Shown: in pieces, positions 49,301 through 61,945 of the stretch
Layout of the letters: every line of letters begins with the position of its first letter
Position numbering within the stretch: position 1 is the stretch's first letter
DNA from: Flabesymbios commensalis
Lineage: Eukaryota; Annelida; Polychaeta; Terebellida; Flabelligeridae
Direction of reading: 5' to 3'
DNA length: 64,000 bases
Assembly (NCBI GenBank): GCA_964017125.1
Contig: OZ024908.1
Span: 80,847,499-80,911,498 of the forward strand
The notes under the pieces: model-generated
Told to the model about the DNA's origin: nothing
The model's input: only the letters and a program-made list of their open reading frames with translations
Databases searched by the model: none
Made by a program: the position numbers and the translations under genes

Positions 49301-49410
49301 TAATCAAACTTCGCCAAATTTACAGGAAAATATCACACTAATGTCATTAATAACTTTTGAAGTACTTAATCAATCTTTGCCAAATTTACAGGGCAGTTGC
49401 CGTAGTACCT
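46303..49410. repeat. 16-mer HOR, 3,108 bp, copy 1
   Basis: Units: 46303, 46477, 46651, 46825 (L), 47064, 47238, 47412 (L), 47651, 47825 (173), 47998, 48172 (L), 48411 (L), 48650, 48824, 48998 and 49172 (L). Five long and eleven short sum to 3,108. As 10-mer positions: 10, extra, 1 to 9, then 2, 3, 4, 1, 2. Marks are GAAGTTCTTAATC (47013), TTGATATCTTTTG (48521), CACATTATTC (48748), TTTCGCACTG (48919), AAAATAACATGG and ACTCCATC (49,190-49,260). Confidence 0.95.
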
Positions 49411-52400
49411 GCCGATGGTGCCTGCAAAATTACATGGAAAACGGTTGAGAATTGACGTCTGAATTGACGTCTAAAAGAATAACTTTTAAAAATACTCAAT
49501 CAAATTTCACACTATTCTCATTAATAACTTTTGAAGTAATCAATGAAACTCCGCCAAATTTACAGGGCAGTTGCCGTAATGCCTGCCGATGGTGCCTGCA
49601 AAATTACATGGAAAACGGTTAAGAATTGACGTCTGAATTGACGTCTAAATGAAAAACTTTTAAAAATACTCAATCAAATTTCACACTAATCTCATTAATA
49701 ACTTTTGAAGTAATCAATGAAACTCCGCCAAATTTACAGGGCAGTTGCCGTAATACCTGCCGATGGTGCCTGCAAAATTACATGGAAAACGGTTGAGAAT
49801 TGACGTCTGAATTGACGTCTAAATGAATAACTTTTAAAAATTCTCAATCAAATTTCACACTATTCTCATTAATAACTTTTGAAGTAATCAATGAAACTCT
49901 GCCAAATTTACAGGGCAGTTGCCGTAATACCTGCCGATGGTGCCTGCAAAATTACATGGAAAACGGTTAAGAATTGACGTCTGAATTGACGTCTATATCA
50001 TAATTTTTAAAAATACTCAATCAAATTTCCTACTAATCTTATTGATAACTTTTGAAGTACTTAATCAAACTTCGCCAAATTTACAGGAAAATATCACACT
50101 AATGTCATTAATAACTTTTGAAGTTCTTAATCAATCTTTGCCAAATTTACAGGGCAGTTGCCGTAGTACCTGCCGATGGTGCCTGCAAAATTACATAGAA
50201 AACGGTTGAGAATTGACGTCTGAATTGACGTCGAAATGAAAAACTTTTAAAAATTCTCAATCAAATTTCACACTATTCTCATTAATAACTTTTGAAGTAA
50301 TCAATGAAACTCCGCCAAATTTACAGGGCAGTTGCCGTAATACCTGCCGATGGTGCCTGCAAAATTACATGGAAAACGGTTAAGAATTGACGTCTGAATT
50401 AACGTCTAAATGAAAAACTTTTAAAAATACTCAATCAAATTTCACACTGATCTCATTAATAACTTTTGAAGTAATTAATGAAACTCCGCCAAATTTACAG
50501 GGCAGTTGCCGTAATACCAGCCGATGGTGCCTGCAAAATTACATGGAAAACGGTTGAGAATTGACGTCTGAATTGACGTCTATATCATAATTTTTAAAAA
50601 TACTCAATCAAATTTCCTACTAATCTTATTGATAACTTTTGAAGTACTTAATCAAACTTCGCCAAATTTACAGGAAAATATCACACTAATGTCATTAATA
50701 ACTTTTGAAGTACTTAATCAATCTTTGCAAAATTTACAGGGCAGTTGCCGTAGTACCTGCCGATGGTGCCTGCAAAATTACATGGAAAACGGTTGAGAAT
50801 TGACGTCTGAATTGACGTCTAAATGAAAAACTTTTAAAAATTCTCAATCAAATTTCACACTATTCTCATTAATAACTTTTGAAGTAATCAATGAAACTCC
50901 GCCAAATTTACAGGGCAGTTGCCGTAATACCTGCCGATGGTGCCTGCAAAATTACATGGAAAACGGTTAAGAATTGACGTCTGAATTGACGTCTAAATGA
51001 AAACCTTTGGAAATACTCAATCAAATTTCACACTGATCTCATTATTAACTTTTGAAGTAGTCAATGAAACGTCGACAAATTCACAGGGCAGTTGCCGTAG
51101 TACTAGCCGATGGTTCCTGCAAAATTACATGGAAAACTGTTGAGAATTGACGTCTGAATTGACGTCTGAATGAAAAACTTTTAAAAATACTCAATCAAAT
51201 TTCACACTAATCTCATTAATAACTTTTGAAGTAATCAATGAAACTCCGCCAAATTTACAGAGCAGTTGCCGTAATACCAGCCGATGGTGCCTGCAAAATT
51301 ACATGGGAAACGGTTAAGAATTGACGTCTGAATTGACGTCTAAATCATAATTTTAAAAAATACTCAATCAAATTTCCTACTAATCTTATTGATAACTTTT
51401 GAAGTACTTAATCAAACTTCGCCAAATTTACAGGAAAATTTCACACTAATGTCATCAATAACTTTTGAAGTACTTAAACAATCTTGGCCAAATTTACAGG
51501 GCAGTTGCCGTAGTACCTGCCGATGGTGCCTGCAAAATTACATGGAAAACGGTTGAGAATTGACGTCTGAATTGACGTCTATATCATAATTTTTAAAAAT
51601 ACTCAATCAAATTTCCTACTAATCTTATTGATATCTTTTGAAGTACTTAATCAAACTTCGCCAAATTTACAGGAAAATATCACACTAATGTCATTAATAA
51701 CTTTTGAAGTACTTAATCAATCTTTGCCAAATTTACAGGGCAGTTGCCGTAGTACCTGCCGATGGTGCCTGCAAAATTACATAGAAAACGGTTGAGAATT
51801 GACGTCTGAATTGACGTCGAAATGAAAAACTTTTAAAAATTCTCAATCAAATTTCACATTATTCTCATTAATAACTTTTGAAGTAATCAATGAAACTCCG
51901 CCAAATTTACAGGGCAGTTGCCGTAATACCTGCCGATGGTGCCTGCAAAATTACATAGAAAACGGTTAAGAATTGACGTCTGAATTAACGTCTAAATGAA
52001 AAACTTTTAAAAATACTCAATCAAATTTCGCACTGATCTCATTAATAACTTTTGAAGTAATTAATGAAACTCCGCCAAATTTACAGGACAGTTGCCGTAA
52101 TACCAGCCGATGGTGCCTGCAAAATTACATGGAAAACGGTTGAGAATTGACGTCTGAATTGACGTCTAAATGAATAACTTTTAAAAATTCTCAATCAAAT
52201 TTCACACTATTCTCATTAATAACTTTTGAAGTAATCAATGAAACTCCGCCAAATTTACAGGGCAGTTGCCGTAATACCTGCCGATGGTGCCTGCAAAATA
52301 ACATGGAAAACGGTTAAGAATTGACGTCTGATTTGACGTCTATATCATAATTTTTAAAAATACTCCATCAAATTTCCTACTAATCTTATTGATAACTTTT

Positions 52401-52518
52401 GAAGTACTTAATCAAACTTCGCCAAATTTACAGGAAAATATCACACTAATGTCATTAATAACTTTTGAAGTACTTAATCAATCTTTGCCAAATTTACAGG
52501 GCAGTTGCCGTAGTACCT
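49411..52518. repeat. 16-mer HOR, 3,108 bp, copy 2
   Basis: It repeats 46303-49410 at exactly 3,108 bp with GAAGTTCTTAATC, TTGATATC, CACATTATTC, TTTCGCACTG and ACTCCATC kept. One clear difference is CTGATTTGACG near 52328, where copy 1 reads CTGAATTGACG. The last four units (51758-52518) continue as a separate 761-bp repeat. Confidence 0.95.
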
Positions 52519-53279
52519 GCCGATGGTGCCTGCAAAATTACATAGAAAACGGTTGAGAATTGACGTCTGAATTGACGTCGAAATGAAAAACTTTTTAAAA
52601 TTCTCAATCAAATTTCACACTATTCTCATTAATAACTTTTGAAGTAATCAATAAAACTCCGCCAAATTTACAGGGCAGTTGCCGTAATACCTGCCGATGG
52701 TGCCTGCAAAATTACATGGGAAACGGTTAAGAATTGACGTCTGAATTAACGTCTAAATGAAAAACTTTTAAAAATACTCAATCAAATTTCGCACTGATCT
52801 CATTAATAACTTTTGAAGTAATTAATGAAACTCCGCCAAATTTACAGGACAGTTGCCGTAATACCAGCCGATGGTGCCTGCAAAATTACATGGAAAACGG
52901 TTGAGAATTGACGTCTGAATTGACGTCTAAATGAATAACTTTTAAAAATTCTCAATCAAATTTCACACTATTCTCATTAATAACTTTTGAAGTAATCAAT
53001 GAAACTCCGCCAAATTTACAGGGCAGTTGCCGTAATACCTGCCGATGGTGCCTGCAAAATAACATGGAAAACGGTTAAGAATTGACGTCTGAATTGACGT
53101 CTATATCATAATTTTTAAAAATACTCCATCAAATTTCCTACTAATCTTATTGATAACTTTTGAAGTACTTAATCAAACTTCGCCAAATTTACAGGAAAAT
53201 ATCACACTAATGTCATTAATAACTTTTGAAGTACTTAATCAATCTTTGCCAAATTTACAGGGCAGTTGCCGTAGTACCT
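51758..53279. repeat. 4-mer HOR, 761 bp, two copies plus a partial third
   Basis: Units 51758, 51932, 52106 and 52280 (L) recur as 52519, 52693, 52867 and 53041 (L); 3x174+239 is 761. Marks are TTTCGCACTG, CAGGACAG, AAAATAACATGG and ACTCCATC. A third start follows at 53280 and 53454. The copies at 52519 and 53280 share AACTTTTTAAAATTC and AATAAAACTCC, which 51758 lacks, so the later two are closest. Confidence 0.93.
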
Positions 53280-56200
53280 GCCGATGGTGCCTGCAAAATT
53301 ACATAGAAAACGGTTGAGAATTGACGTCTGAATTGACGTCGAAATGAAAAACTTTTTAAAATTCTCAATCAAATTTCACACTATTCTCATTAATAACTTT
53401 TGAAGTAATCAATAAAACTCCGCCAAATTTACAGGGCAGTTGCCGTAATACCTGCCGATGGTGCCTGCAAAATTACATGGGAAACGGTTAAGAATTGACG
53501 TCTGAATTAACGTCTAAATGAAAAACTTTTAAAAATACTCAATCAAATTTCACACTGATCTCATTAATAACTTTTGAAGTAATTAATGAAACTCCGCCAA
53601 ATTTACAGGGCAGTTGCCGTAATACCTGCCGATGGTGCCTGCAAAATTACATGGAAAACGGTTAAGAATTGAAGTCTGAATTAACGTCTAAATGAAAAAC
53701 TTTTAAAAATACTCAATCAAATTTCACACTAATCTCATTAATAACTTTCGAAGTAATCAATGAAACTCCGCCAAATTTACAGGGCAGTTGCCGTAATACC
53801 AGCCGATGGTGCCTGCAAAATTACATGGGAAACGGTTAAGAATTGACGTCTGAATTGACGTCTAAATCATAATTTTAAAAAATACTCAATCAAATTTCCT
53901 ACTAATCTTATTGATAACTTTTGAAGTACTTAATCAAACTTCGCCAAATTTACAGGAAAATTTCACACTAATGTCATCAATAACTTTTGAAGTACTTAAA
54001 CAATCTTGGCCAAATTTACAGGGCAGTTGCCGTAGTACCTGCCGATGGTGCCTGCAAAATTACATGGAAAACGGTTGAGAATTGACGTCTGAATTGACGT
54101 CTATATCATAATTTTTAAAAATACTCAATCAAATTTCCTACTAATCTTATTGATAACTTTTGAAGTACTTAATCAAACTTCGCCAAATTTACAGGAAAAT
54201 ATCACACTAATGTCATTAATAACTTTTGAAGTACTTAATCAATCTTTGCCAAATTTACAGGGCAGTTGCCGTAGTACCTGCCGATGGTGCCTGCAAAATT
54301 ACATAGAAAACGGTTGAGAATTGACGTCTGAATTGACGTCGAAATGAAAAACTTTTAAAAATTCTCAATCAAATTTCACACTATTCTCATTAATAACTTT
54401 TGAAGTAATCAATGAAACTCCGCCAAATTTACAGGGCAGTTGCCGTAATACCTGCCGATGGTGCCTGCAAAATTACATGGAAAACGGTTAAGAATTGACG
54501 TCTGAATTGACGTCTAAATGAAAAACTTTGGAAATACTCAATCAAATTTCACACTGATCTCATTAATAACTTTTGAAGTAGTCAATGAAACGTCGACAAA
54601 TTCACAGGGCAGTTGCCGTAGTACTAGCCGATGGTTCCTGCAAAATTACATGGAAAACTGTTGAGAATTGACGTCTGAATTGACGTCTGAATGAAAAACT
54701 TTTAAAAATACTCAATCAAATTTCACACTAATCTCATTAATAACTTTTGAAGTAATCAATGAAACTCCGCCAAATTTACAGAGCAGTTGCCGTAATACCA
54801 GCCGATGGTGCCTGCAAAATTACATGGGAAACGGTTAAGAATTGACGTCTGAATTGACGTCTAAATCATAATTTTTAAAAATACTCAATCAAATTTCCTA
54901 CTAATCTTATTGATAACTTTTGAAGTACTTAATCAAACTTCGCCAAATTTACAGGAAAATTTCACACTTATGTCATCAATAACTTTTGAAGTACTTAAAC
55001 AATCTTGGCCAAATTTACAGGGCAGTTGCCGTAGTACCTGCCGATGGTGCCTGCAAAATTACATGGAAAACAGTTGAGAATTGACGTCTGAATTGACGTC
55101 TATATCATAATTTTTAAAAATACTCAATCAAATTTCCTACTAATCTTATTGATAACTTTTGAAGTACTTAATCAAACTTCGCCAAATTTACAGGAAAATA
55201 TCACACTAATGTCATTAATAACTTTTGAAGTACTTAATCAATCTTTGCCAAATTTACAGGGCAGTTGCCGTAGTACCTGCCGATGGTGCCTGCAAAATTA
55301 CATAGAAAACGGTTGAGAATTGACGTCTGAATTGACGTCGAAATAAAAAACTTTTAAAAATTCTCAATCAAATTTCACACTATTCTCATAAATAACTTTT
55401 GAAGTAATCAATGAAACTCCGCCAAATTTACAGGGCAGTTGCCGTAATACCAGCCGATGGTGCCTGCAAAATTACATGGAAAACGGTTAAGAATTGACGT
55501 CTGAATTAACGTCTAAATGAAAAACTTTTAAAAATACTCAATCAAATTTCACACTGATCTCATTAATAACTTTTGAAGTAATTAATGAAACTCCGCCAAA
55601 TTTACAGGGCAGTTGCCGTAATACCAGCCGATGGTGCCTGCAAAATTACATGGAAAACGGTTGAGAATTGACGTCTGAATTGACGTCTATATCATAATTT
55701 TTAAAAATACTCAATCAAATTTCCTACTAATCTTATTGATAACTTTTGAAGTACTTAATCAAACTTCGCCAAATTTACAGGAAAATATCACACTAATGTC
55801 ATTAATAACTTTTGAAGTACTTAATCAATCTTTGCAAAATTTACAGGGCAGTTGCCGTATTACCTGCCGATGGTGCCTGCAAAATTATATGGAAAACGGT
55901 TGAGAATTGACGTCTGAATTGACGTCTAAATCATAATTTTTAAAAATACTCAATCAAATTTCCTACTAATCTTATTGATAACTTTTGAAGTACTTAATCA
56001 AACTTCGCCAAATTTACAGGAAAATTTCACACTAATGTCATCAATAACTTTTGAAGTACTTAAACAATCTTGGCCAAATTTACAGGGCAGTTGCCGTAGT
56101 ACCTGCCGATGGTGCCTGCAAAATTACATGGAAAACGGTTGAGAATTGACGTCTGAATTGACGTCTATATCATAATTTTTAAAAATACTCAATCAAATTT

Positions 56201-59200
56201 CCTACTAATCTTATTGATAACTATTGAAGTACTTAATCAAACTTCGCCAAATTTACAGGAAAATATCACACTAATGTCATTAATAACTTTTGAAGTACTT
56301 AATCAATCTGTGCCAAATTTACAGGGCAGTTGCCGTAGTACTTGCCGATGGTGCCTGCAAAATTACATAGAAAACGGTTGAGAATTGACGTCTGAATTGA
56401 CGTCGAAATGAAAAACTTTTAAAAATTCTCAATCAAATTTCACACTATTCTCAATAATAACTTTTGAAGTAATCAATGAAACTCCGCCAAATTTACAGGG
56501 CAGTTGCCGTAATACCTGCCGATGGTGCCTGCAAAATTACATGGAAAACGGTTAAGAATTGACGTCTGAATTAACGTCTAAATGAAAAACTTTTAAAAAT
56601 ACTCAATCAAATTTCACACTGATCTCATTAATAACTTTTGAAGTAATTAATGAAACTCCGCCAAATTTACAGGGCAGTTGCCGTAATACCAGCCGATGGT
56701 GCCTGCAAAATTACATGGAAAACGGTTGAGAATTGACGTCTGAATTGACGTCTATATCATAATTTTTAAAAATACTCAATCAAATTTCCTACTAATCTTA
56801 TTGATAACTTTTGAAGTACTTAATCAAACTTCGCCAAATTTACAGGAAAATATCACACTAATGTCATTAATAACTTTTGAAGTACTTAATCAATCTTTGC
56901 AAAATTTACAGGGCAGTTGCCGTAGTACATGCCGATGGTGCCTGCAAAATTATATGGAAAACAGTTGAGAATTGACGTCTGAATTGACGTCTAAATGAAA
57001 AACTTTTAAAAATTCTCAATCAAATTTCACACTATTCTCATTAATAACTTTTGAAGTAATCAATGAAACTCCGCCAAACTTACAGGGCAGTTGCCGTAAT
57101 ACCTGCCGATGGTGCCTGCAAAATTACATGGAAAACGGTTAAGAATTGACGTCTGAATTGACGTCTAAATGAAAAACTTTGGAAATACTCAATCAAATTT
57201 CACACTGATCTCATTATTAACTTTTGAAGTAGTCAATGAAACGTCGACAAATTCACAGGGCAGTTGCCGTAGTACTAGCCGATGGTTCCTGCAAAATTAC
57301 ATGGAAAACTGTTGAGAATTGACGTCTGAATTGACGTCTGAATGAAAAACTTTTAAAAATACTCAATCAAATTTCACACTAATCTCATTAATAACTTTTG
57401 AAGTAATCAATGAAACTCCGCCAAATTTACAGGGCAGTTGCCGTAATACCTGCCGATGGTGCCTGCAAAATTACATGGAAAACGGTTGAGAATTGACGTC
57501 TCAATTGACGTCTAAATGAATAACTTTTAAAAATTCTCAATCAAATTTCACACTATTCTCATTAATAACTTTTGAAGTAATCAATGAAACTCCGCCAAAT
57601 TTACAGGGCAGTTGCCGTAATACCTGCTGATGATGCCTGCAAAATTACATGGAAAACGGTTAAGAATTGACGTCTGAATTGACGTCTATATCATAATTTT
57701 TAAAAATACTCAATCAAATTTCCTACTAATCTTATTGATAACTTTTGAAGTACTTAATCAAACTTCGCCAAATTTACAGGAAAATATCACACTAATGTCA
57801 TTAATAACTTTTGAAGTACTTAATCAATCTTTGCCAAATTTACAGGGCAGTTGCCGTAGTACCTGCCGATGGTGCCAGCAAAATTACATAGAAAACGGTT
57901 GAGAATTGACGTCTGAATTGACGTCGAAATGAAAAACTTTTAAAAATTCTCAATCAAATTTCACACTATTCTCATTAATAACTTTTGAAGTAATCAATGA
58001 AACTCCGCCAAATTTACAGGGCAGTTGCCGTAATACCTGCCGATGGTGCCTGCAAAATTACATGGAAAACGGTTAAGAATTGACGTCTGAATTAACGTCT
58101 AAATGAAAAACTTTTAAAAATACTCAATCAAATTTCACACTGATCTCATTAATAACTTTTGAAGTAATTAATGAAACACCGCCAAATTTACAGGGCAGTT
58201 GCCGTAATACCAGCCGATGGTGCCTGCAAAATTACATGGAAAACGGTTGAGAATTGACGTCTGAATTGACGTCTATATCATAATTTTTAAAAATACTCAA
58301 TCAAATTTCCTACTAATCTTATTGATAACTTTTGAAGTACTTAATCAAACTTCGCCAAATTTACAGGAAAATATCACACTAATGTCATTAATAACTTTTG
58401 AAGTACTTAATCAATCTTTGCCAAATTTACAGGGCAGTTGCCGTAGTACCTGTCGATGGTGCCTGCAAAATTACATGGAAAACGGTTGAGAATTGACGTC
58501 TGAATTGACGTCTAAATGGAAAACTTTTAAAAATACTCAATCAAATTTCACACTAATCTCATTAATAACTTTTGAAGTAATCAATGAAACTCCGCCAAAT
58601 TTACAGGGCAGTTGCCGTAATACCAGCCGATGGTGCCTGCAAAATTACATGGGAAACGGTTAAGAATTGACGTCTGAATTGACGTCTAAGTCATAATTTT
58701 TAAAAATACTCAATCAAATTTCCTACTAATCTTATTGATAACTTTTGAAGTACTTAATCAAACTTCGCCAAATTTACAGGAAAATTTCACACTAATGTCA
58801 TCAATAACTTTTGAAGTACTCAAACAATCTTGGCCAAATTTACAGGGCAGTTGCCGTAGTACCTGCCGATGGTGCCTGCAAAATTACATAGAAAACGGTT
58901 GAGAATTGACGTCTGAATTGACGTCGAAATGAAAAACTTTTAAAAATTCTCAATCAAATTTCACACTATTCTCATTAATAACTTTTGAAGTAATCAATGA
59001 AACTCCGCCAAATTTACAGGGCAGTTGCCGTAATACCTGCCGATGGTGCCTGCAAAATTACATGGAAAACGGTTAAGAATTGACGTCTGAATTAACGTCT
59101 AAATGAAAAACTTTCAAAAATACTCAATCAAATTTCACACTGATCTCATTAATAACTTTTGAAGTAATTAATGAAACTCCGCCAAATTTACAGGGCAGTT

Positions 59201-59212
59201 GCCGTAATACCA
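53280..59212. repeat. Irregular core stretch
   Basis: Thirty core-type units in 53280-59212 with no exact HOR copy I could follow. The order reads as pieces of the 10-mer: 3, 4, AACTTTCGAAG unit, 9, 2, 3, 7, 8, 9, 2, 3, 4, 5, 9, 2, 3, 4, 5, 6, 7, 8, 1, 2, 3, 4, 2, an 8-like unit at 58452 (CCTGTCGATGG, ATGGAAAAC), 9, 3 and 4. Scattered one-off changes are more common than in the doubled HORs (TGCTGATGATGCC at 57626, GGTGCCAGC at 57865, GAAGTCTGAATTAACG near 53660), fitting less homogenised sequence near the array's core edge. Confidence 0.85.
55627..56343. repeat. Three long units in a row
   Basis: Long units at 55627 (TATATCAT, TGCAAAATTT), 55866 (AATTATATGG, AAATCAT, TCTTGG) and 56105 (TATATCAT, AACTATTGAAG) are adjacent. 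Elsewhere long units stand alone or in pairs (28658/28897, 48172/48411, 51280/51519, 53802/54041, 54801/55040). Here position 5 is joined directly to a 9-type unit that starts TTGAG, removing positions 6 to 8. Confidence 0.92.
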
Positions 59213-60252
59213 GCCGATGGTGCCTGCAAAATTACATGGAAAACGGTTAAGAATTGACGTCTGAATTGACGTCTAAATGAAAAACTTTTGAAATACTCAA
59301 TCAAATTTCACACTAATCTCATTAATAACTTTTGAAGTAGTCAATGAAACGTCGACAAAATCACAGGGCAGTTGCCGTAATACCTGCAGATGGTGCCTGC
59401 AAAATTACATGGAAAACGGTTAAGAATTGACGTCTGAATTGACGTCTAAATGAAAAACTTTTGAAATACTCAATCAAATTTTACACTGATCTCATTAATA
59501 ACTTTTGAAGTAGTCAATGAAACGTCGACAAATTCACAGGGCAGTTGCCGTAGTACTAGCCGATGGTGCCTGCAAAATTACATGGAAAACGGTTGAGAAT
59601 TGACGTCTGAATTGACGTCTGAATGAAAAACTTTTAAAAATACTCAATCAAATTTCACACTAATCTCATTAATAACTTTTGAAGTAATCAATGAAACTCC
59701 GCCAAATTTACAGGGCAGTTGCCGTAATACCAGCCGATGGTGCCTGCAAAATTACATGGAAAACGGTTGAGAATTGACGTCTGAATTGATGTCTGAATGA
59801 AAAACTTTTAAAAATACTCAATCAAATTTCACACTTGTCGCATTAATAACTTTTGAAGTAATCAATGAAACTCCGCCAAATTTACAGGGCAGTTGCCATA
59901 ATACCAGCCGATGGTGCCTGCAATATTACATGGAAAACGGTTAAGAATTGACGTCTGAATTGACGTCTAAATCATAATTTTTAAAAATACTCAATCAAAT
60001 TTCCTACTAATCTTATTGATAACTTTTGAAGTAGTCAATGAAACGTCGATAAATTCACAGGGCAGTTGCCGTAGTACCAGCCGATGGTGCCTGCAAATTT
60101 ACATGGAAAACGGTTAAGAATTGACGTCTGAATTGACGTCTAAATGAATAACTTTTGAAATACTCAATCAAATTTCACACTAATCTCATTAATAACTTTT
60201 GAAGTAGTCAATGAAACGTCGACAAATTTACAGGGCAGTTGCCGTAGTACCT
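59213..60252. repeat. Right flank entry: left-domain-type units resume
   Basis: After the position-4 unit at 59039 the sequence switches abruptly to left-domain classes: 59213 and 59386 (173-bp class, the second starting GCAGATGG), 59559, 59733 (GATGTCTG, CACACTTGTCGC, TTGCCATAATACCA), the chimera at 59907 and 60080 (CAAATTTACATGG). No TATATCAT, GAATTAACG or CAGAGCAG unit occurs after this point. Confidence 0.9.
59907..60079 (+). repeat. Chimeric unit, second occurrence
   Basis: It has the same long/173-class joint as 2908-3080, with the same length (173 bp), the rare CGTCGATAAATTC and the ending GTAGTACCA. Small differences are CAATATTAC here and TTTCCTCCTAATC at 2908. The preceding unit (59733) also matches 2734 in TTGCCATAATACCA. 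Confidence 0.92.
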
Positions 60253-61945
60253 GCCGATGGTTCCTGCAAAATTACATGGAAAACGGTTGAGAATTGACGT
60301 CTGAATTGACGTCTAAATGAAAAACTTTTAAAAATTCTCAATCAAATTTCACACTATTCTCATTAATAACTTTTGAAGTAATCAAAGAAACTCCGCCAAA
60401 TTTACAGGGCAGTTGCCGTAATACCTGCCGATGGTGCCTGCAAAATTACATGGAAAACGGTTAAGAATTGACGTCTGAATTGACGTCTAAATGAAAAACT
60501 TTTAAAAATACTCATTCAAATTTCACACTAATCTCATTAATAACTTTTGTAGTAATAAATGAAACTCCACCAAATTTACAGGGCAGTTGCCGTAATACCA
60601 GCCGATGGTGCCTGCAAAATTACATGGAAAACGGTTAAGAATTGACGTCTGAATTGACGTCTAAATGAAAAACTTTTGAAATACTCAATCAAATTTCACA
60701 CTAATCTCATTAATAACTTTTGAAGTAGTCAATGAAACGTCGACAAATTCACAGGGCAGTTGCCGTAATACCTGCAGATGGTGCCTGCAAAATTACATGG
60801 AAAACGGTTAAGAATTGACGTCTGAATTGACGTCTAAATGAAAAACTTTTGAAATACTCAATCAAATTTCACACTGATCTCATTAATAACTTTTGAAGTA
60901 TTCAATGAAACGTCGACAAATTCACAGGGCAGTTGCCGTAGTACTAGTCGATGGTGCCTGCAAAATTACATGGAAAACGGTTGAGAATTGACGTCTGAAT
61001 TGACGTCTGAATGAAAAACTTTTAAAAATACTCAATCAAATTTCACACTAATCTCATTAATAACTTTTGAAGTAATCAATGAAACTCTGCCAAATTTACA
61101 GGGCAGTTGCCGTAATACCAGCCGATGGTGCCTGCAAAATTACATGGAAAACGGTTAAGAATTGACGTCTGAATTGACGTCTAAATCATAATTTTTAAAA
61201 ATACTCAATCAAATTTCCTACTAATCTTATTGATAACTTTTGAAGTACTTAATCAAACTTCGCCAAATTTACAGGAAAATTTCACACTAATGTCATCAAT
61301 AACTTTTGAAGTACTTAAACAATCTTGGCCAAATTTAGAGGGCAGTTGCCGTAGTACCTGCCGATGGTGCCTGCAAAATTACATGGAAAACGGTTGAGAA
61401 TTGACGTCTGAATTGACGTCTAAATGAATAACTTTTAAAAATTCTCAATCAAATTTCACACTATTCTCATTAATAACTTTTGAAGTAATCAATGAAACTC
61501 CGCCAAATTTACAGGGCAGTTGCCGTAATACCTGCCGATGGCGCCTGCAAAATTACATGAAAAACGGTTAAGAATTGACGTCAGAATTGACGTCTAAATG
61601 AAAACTTTTAAAAATACTCAATCAAATTTCACACTGATCTCAGCAATAACTTTTGAAGTAATCAATGAAACTCCGCCAAATTTACAGGGCAGTTGCCGTA
61701 ATACCAGCCGATGGTGCCTGCAAAATTACATAGAAAACGGTTAAGAATTGACGTCTGAATTGACGTCTAAATCATAATTTTTAAAAACACTCAATCAAAT
61801 TTCCTACTAATCTTATTGATAACTTTTGAAGTACTTAATCAAACTTCGCCAAATTTACAGGAAAATATCACACTAATGTCATTAATAACTTTTGAAGTAC
61901 TAAATCAATCTTTGCCAAATTTACAGGGCAGTTGCCGTAGTACCT
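60253..61945. repeat. 9-mer HOR, 1,693 bp, copy 1
   Basis: Units: 60253, 60427, 60601, 60774, 60947, 61121 (L), 61360, 61534 and 61707 (L). The lengths 174, 174, 173, 173, 174, 239, 174, 173 and 239 sum to 1,693. Marks are GGTTCCTGC, AATCAAAGAAAC, ACTCATTCAAATTTC, CTCCACC, GAAGTATTCAATG, GATGGCGCC, GACGTCAGAATTG and AAACACTC. Confidence 0.95.
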
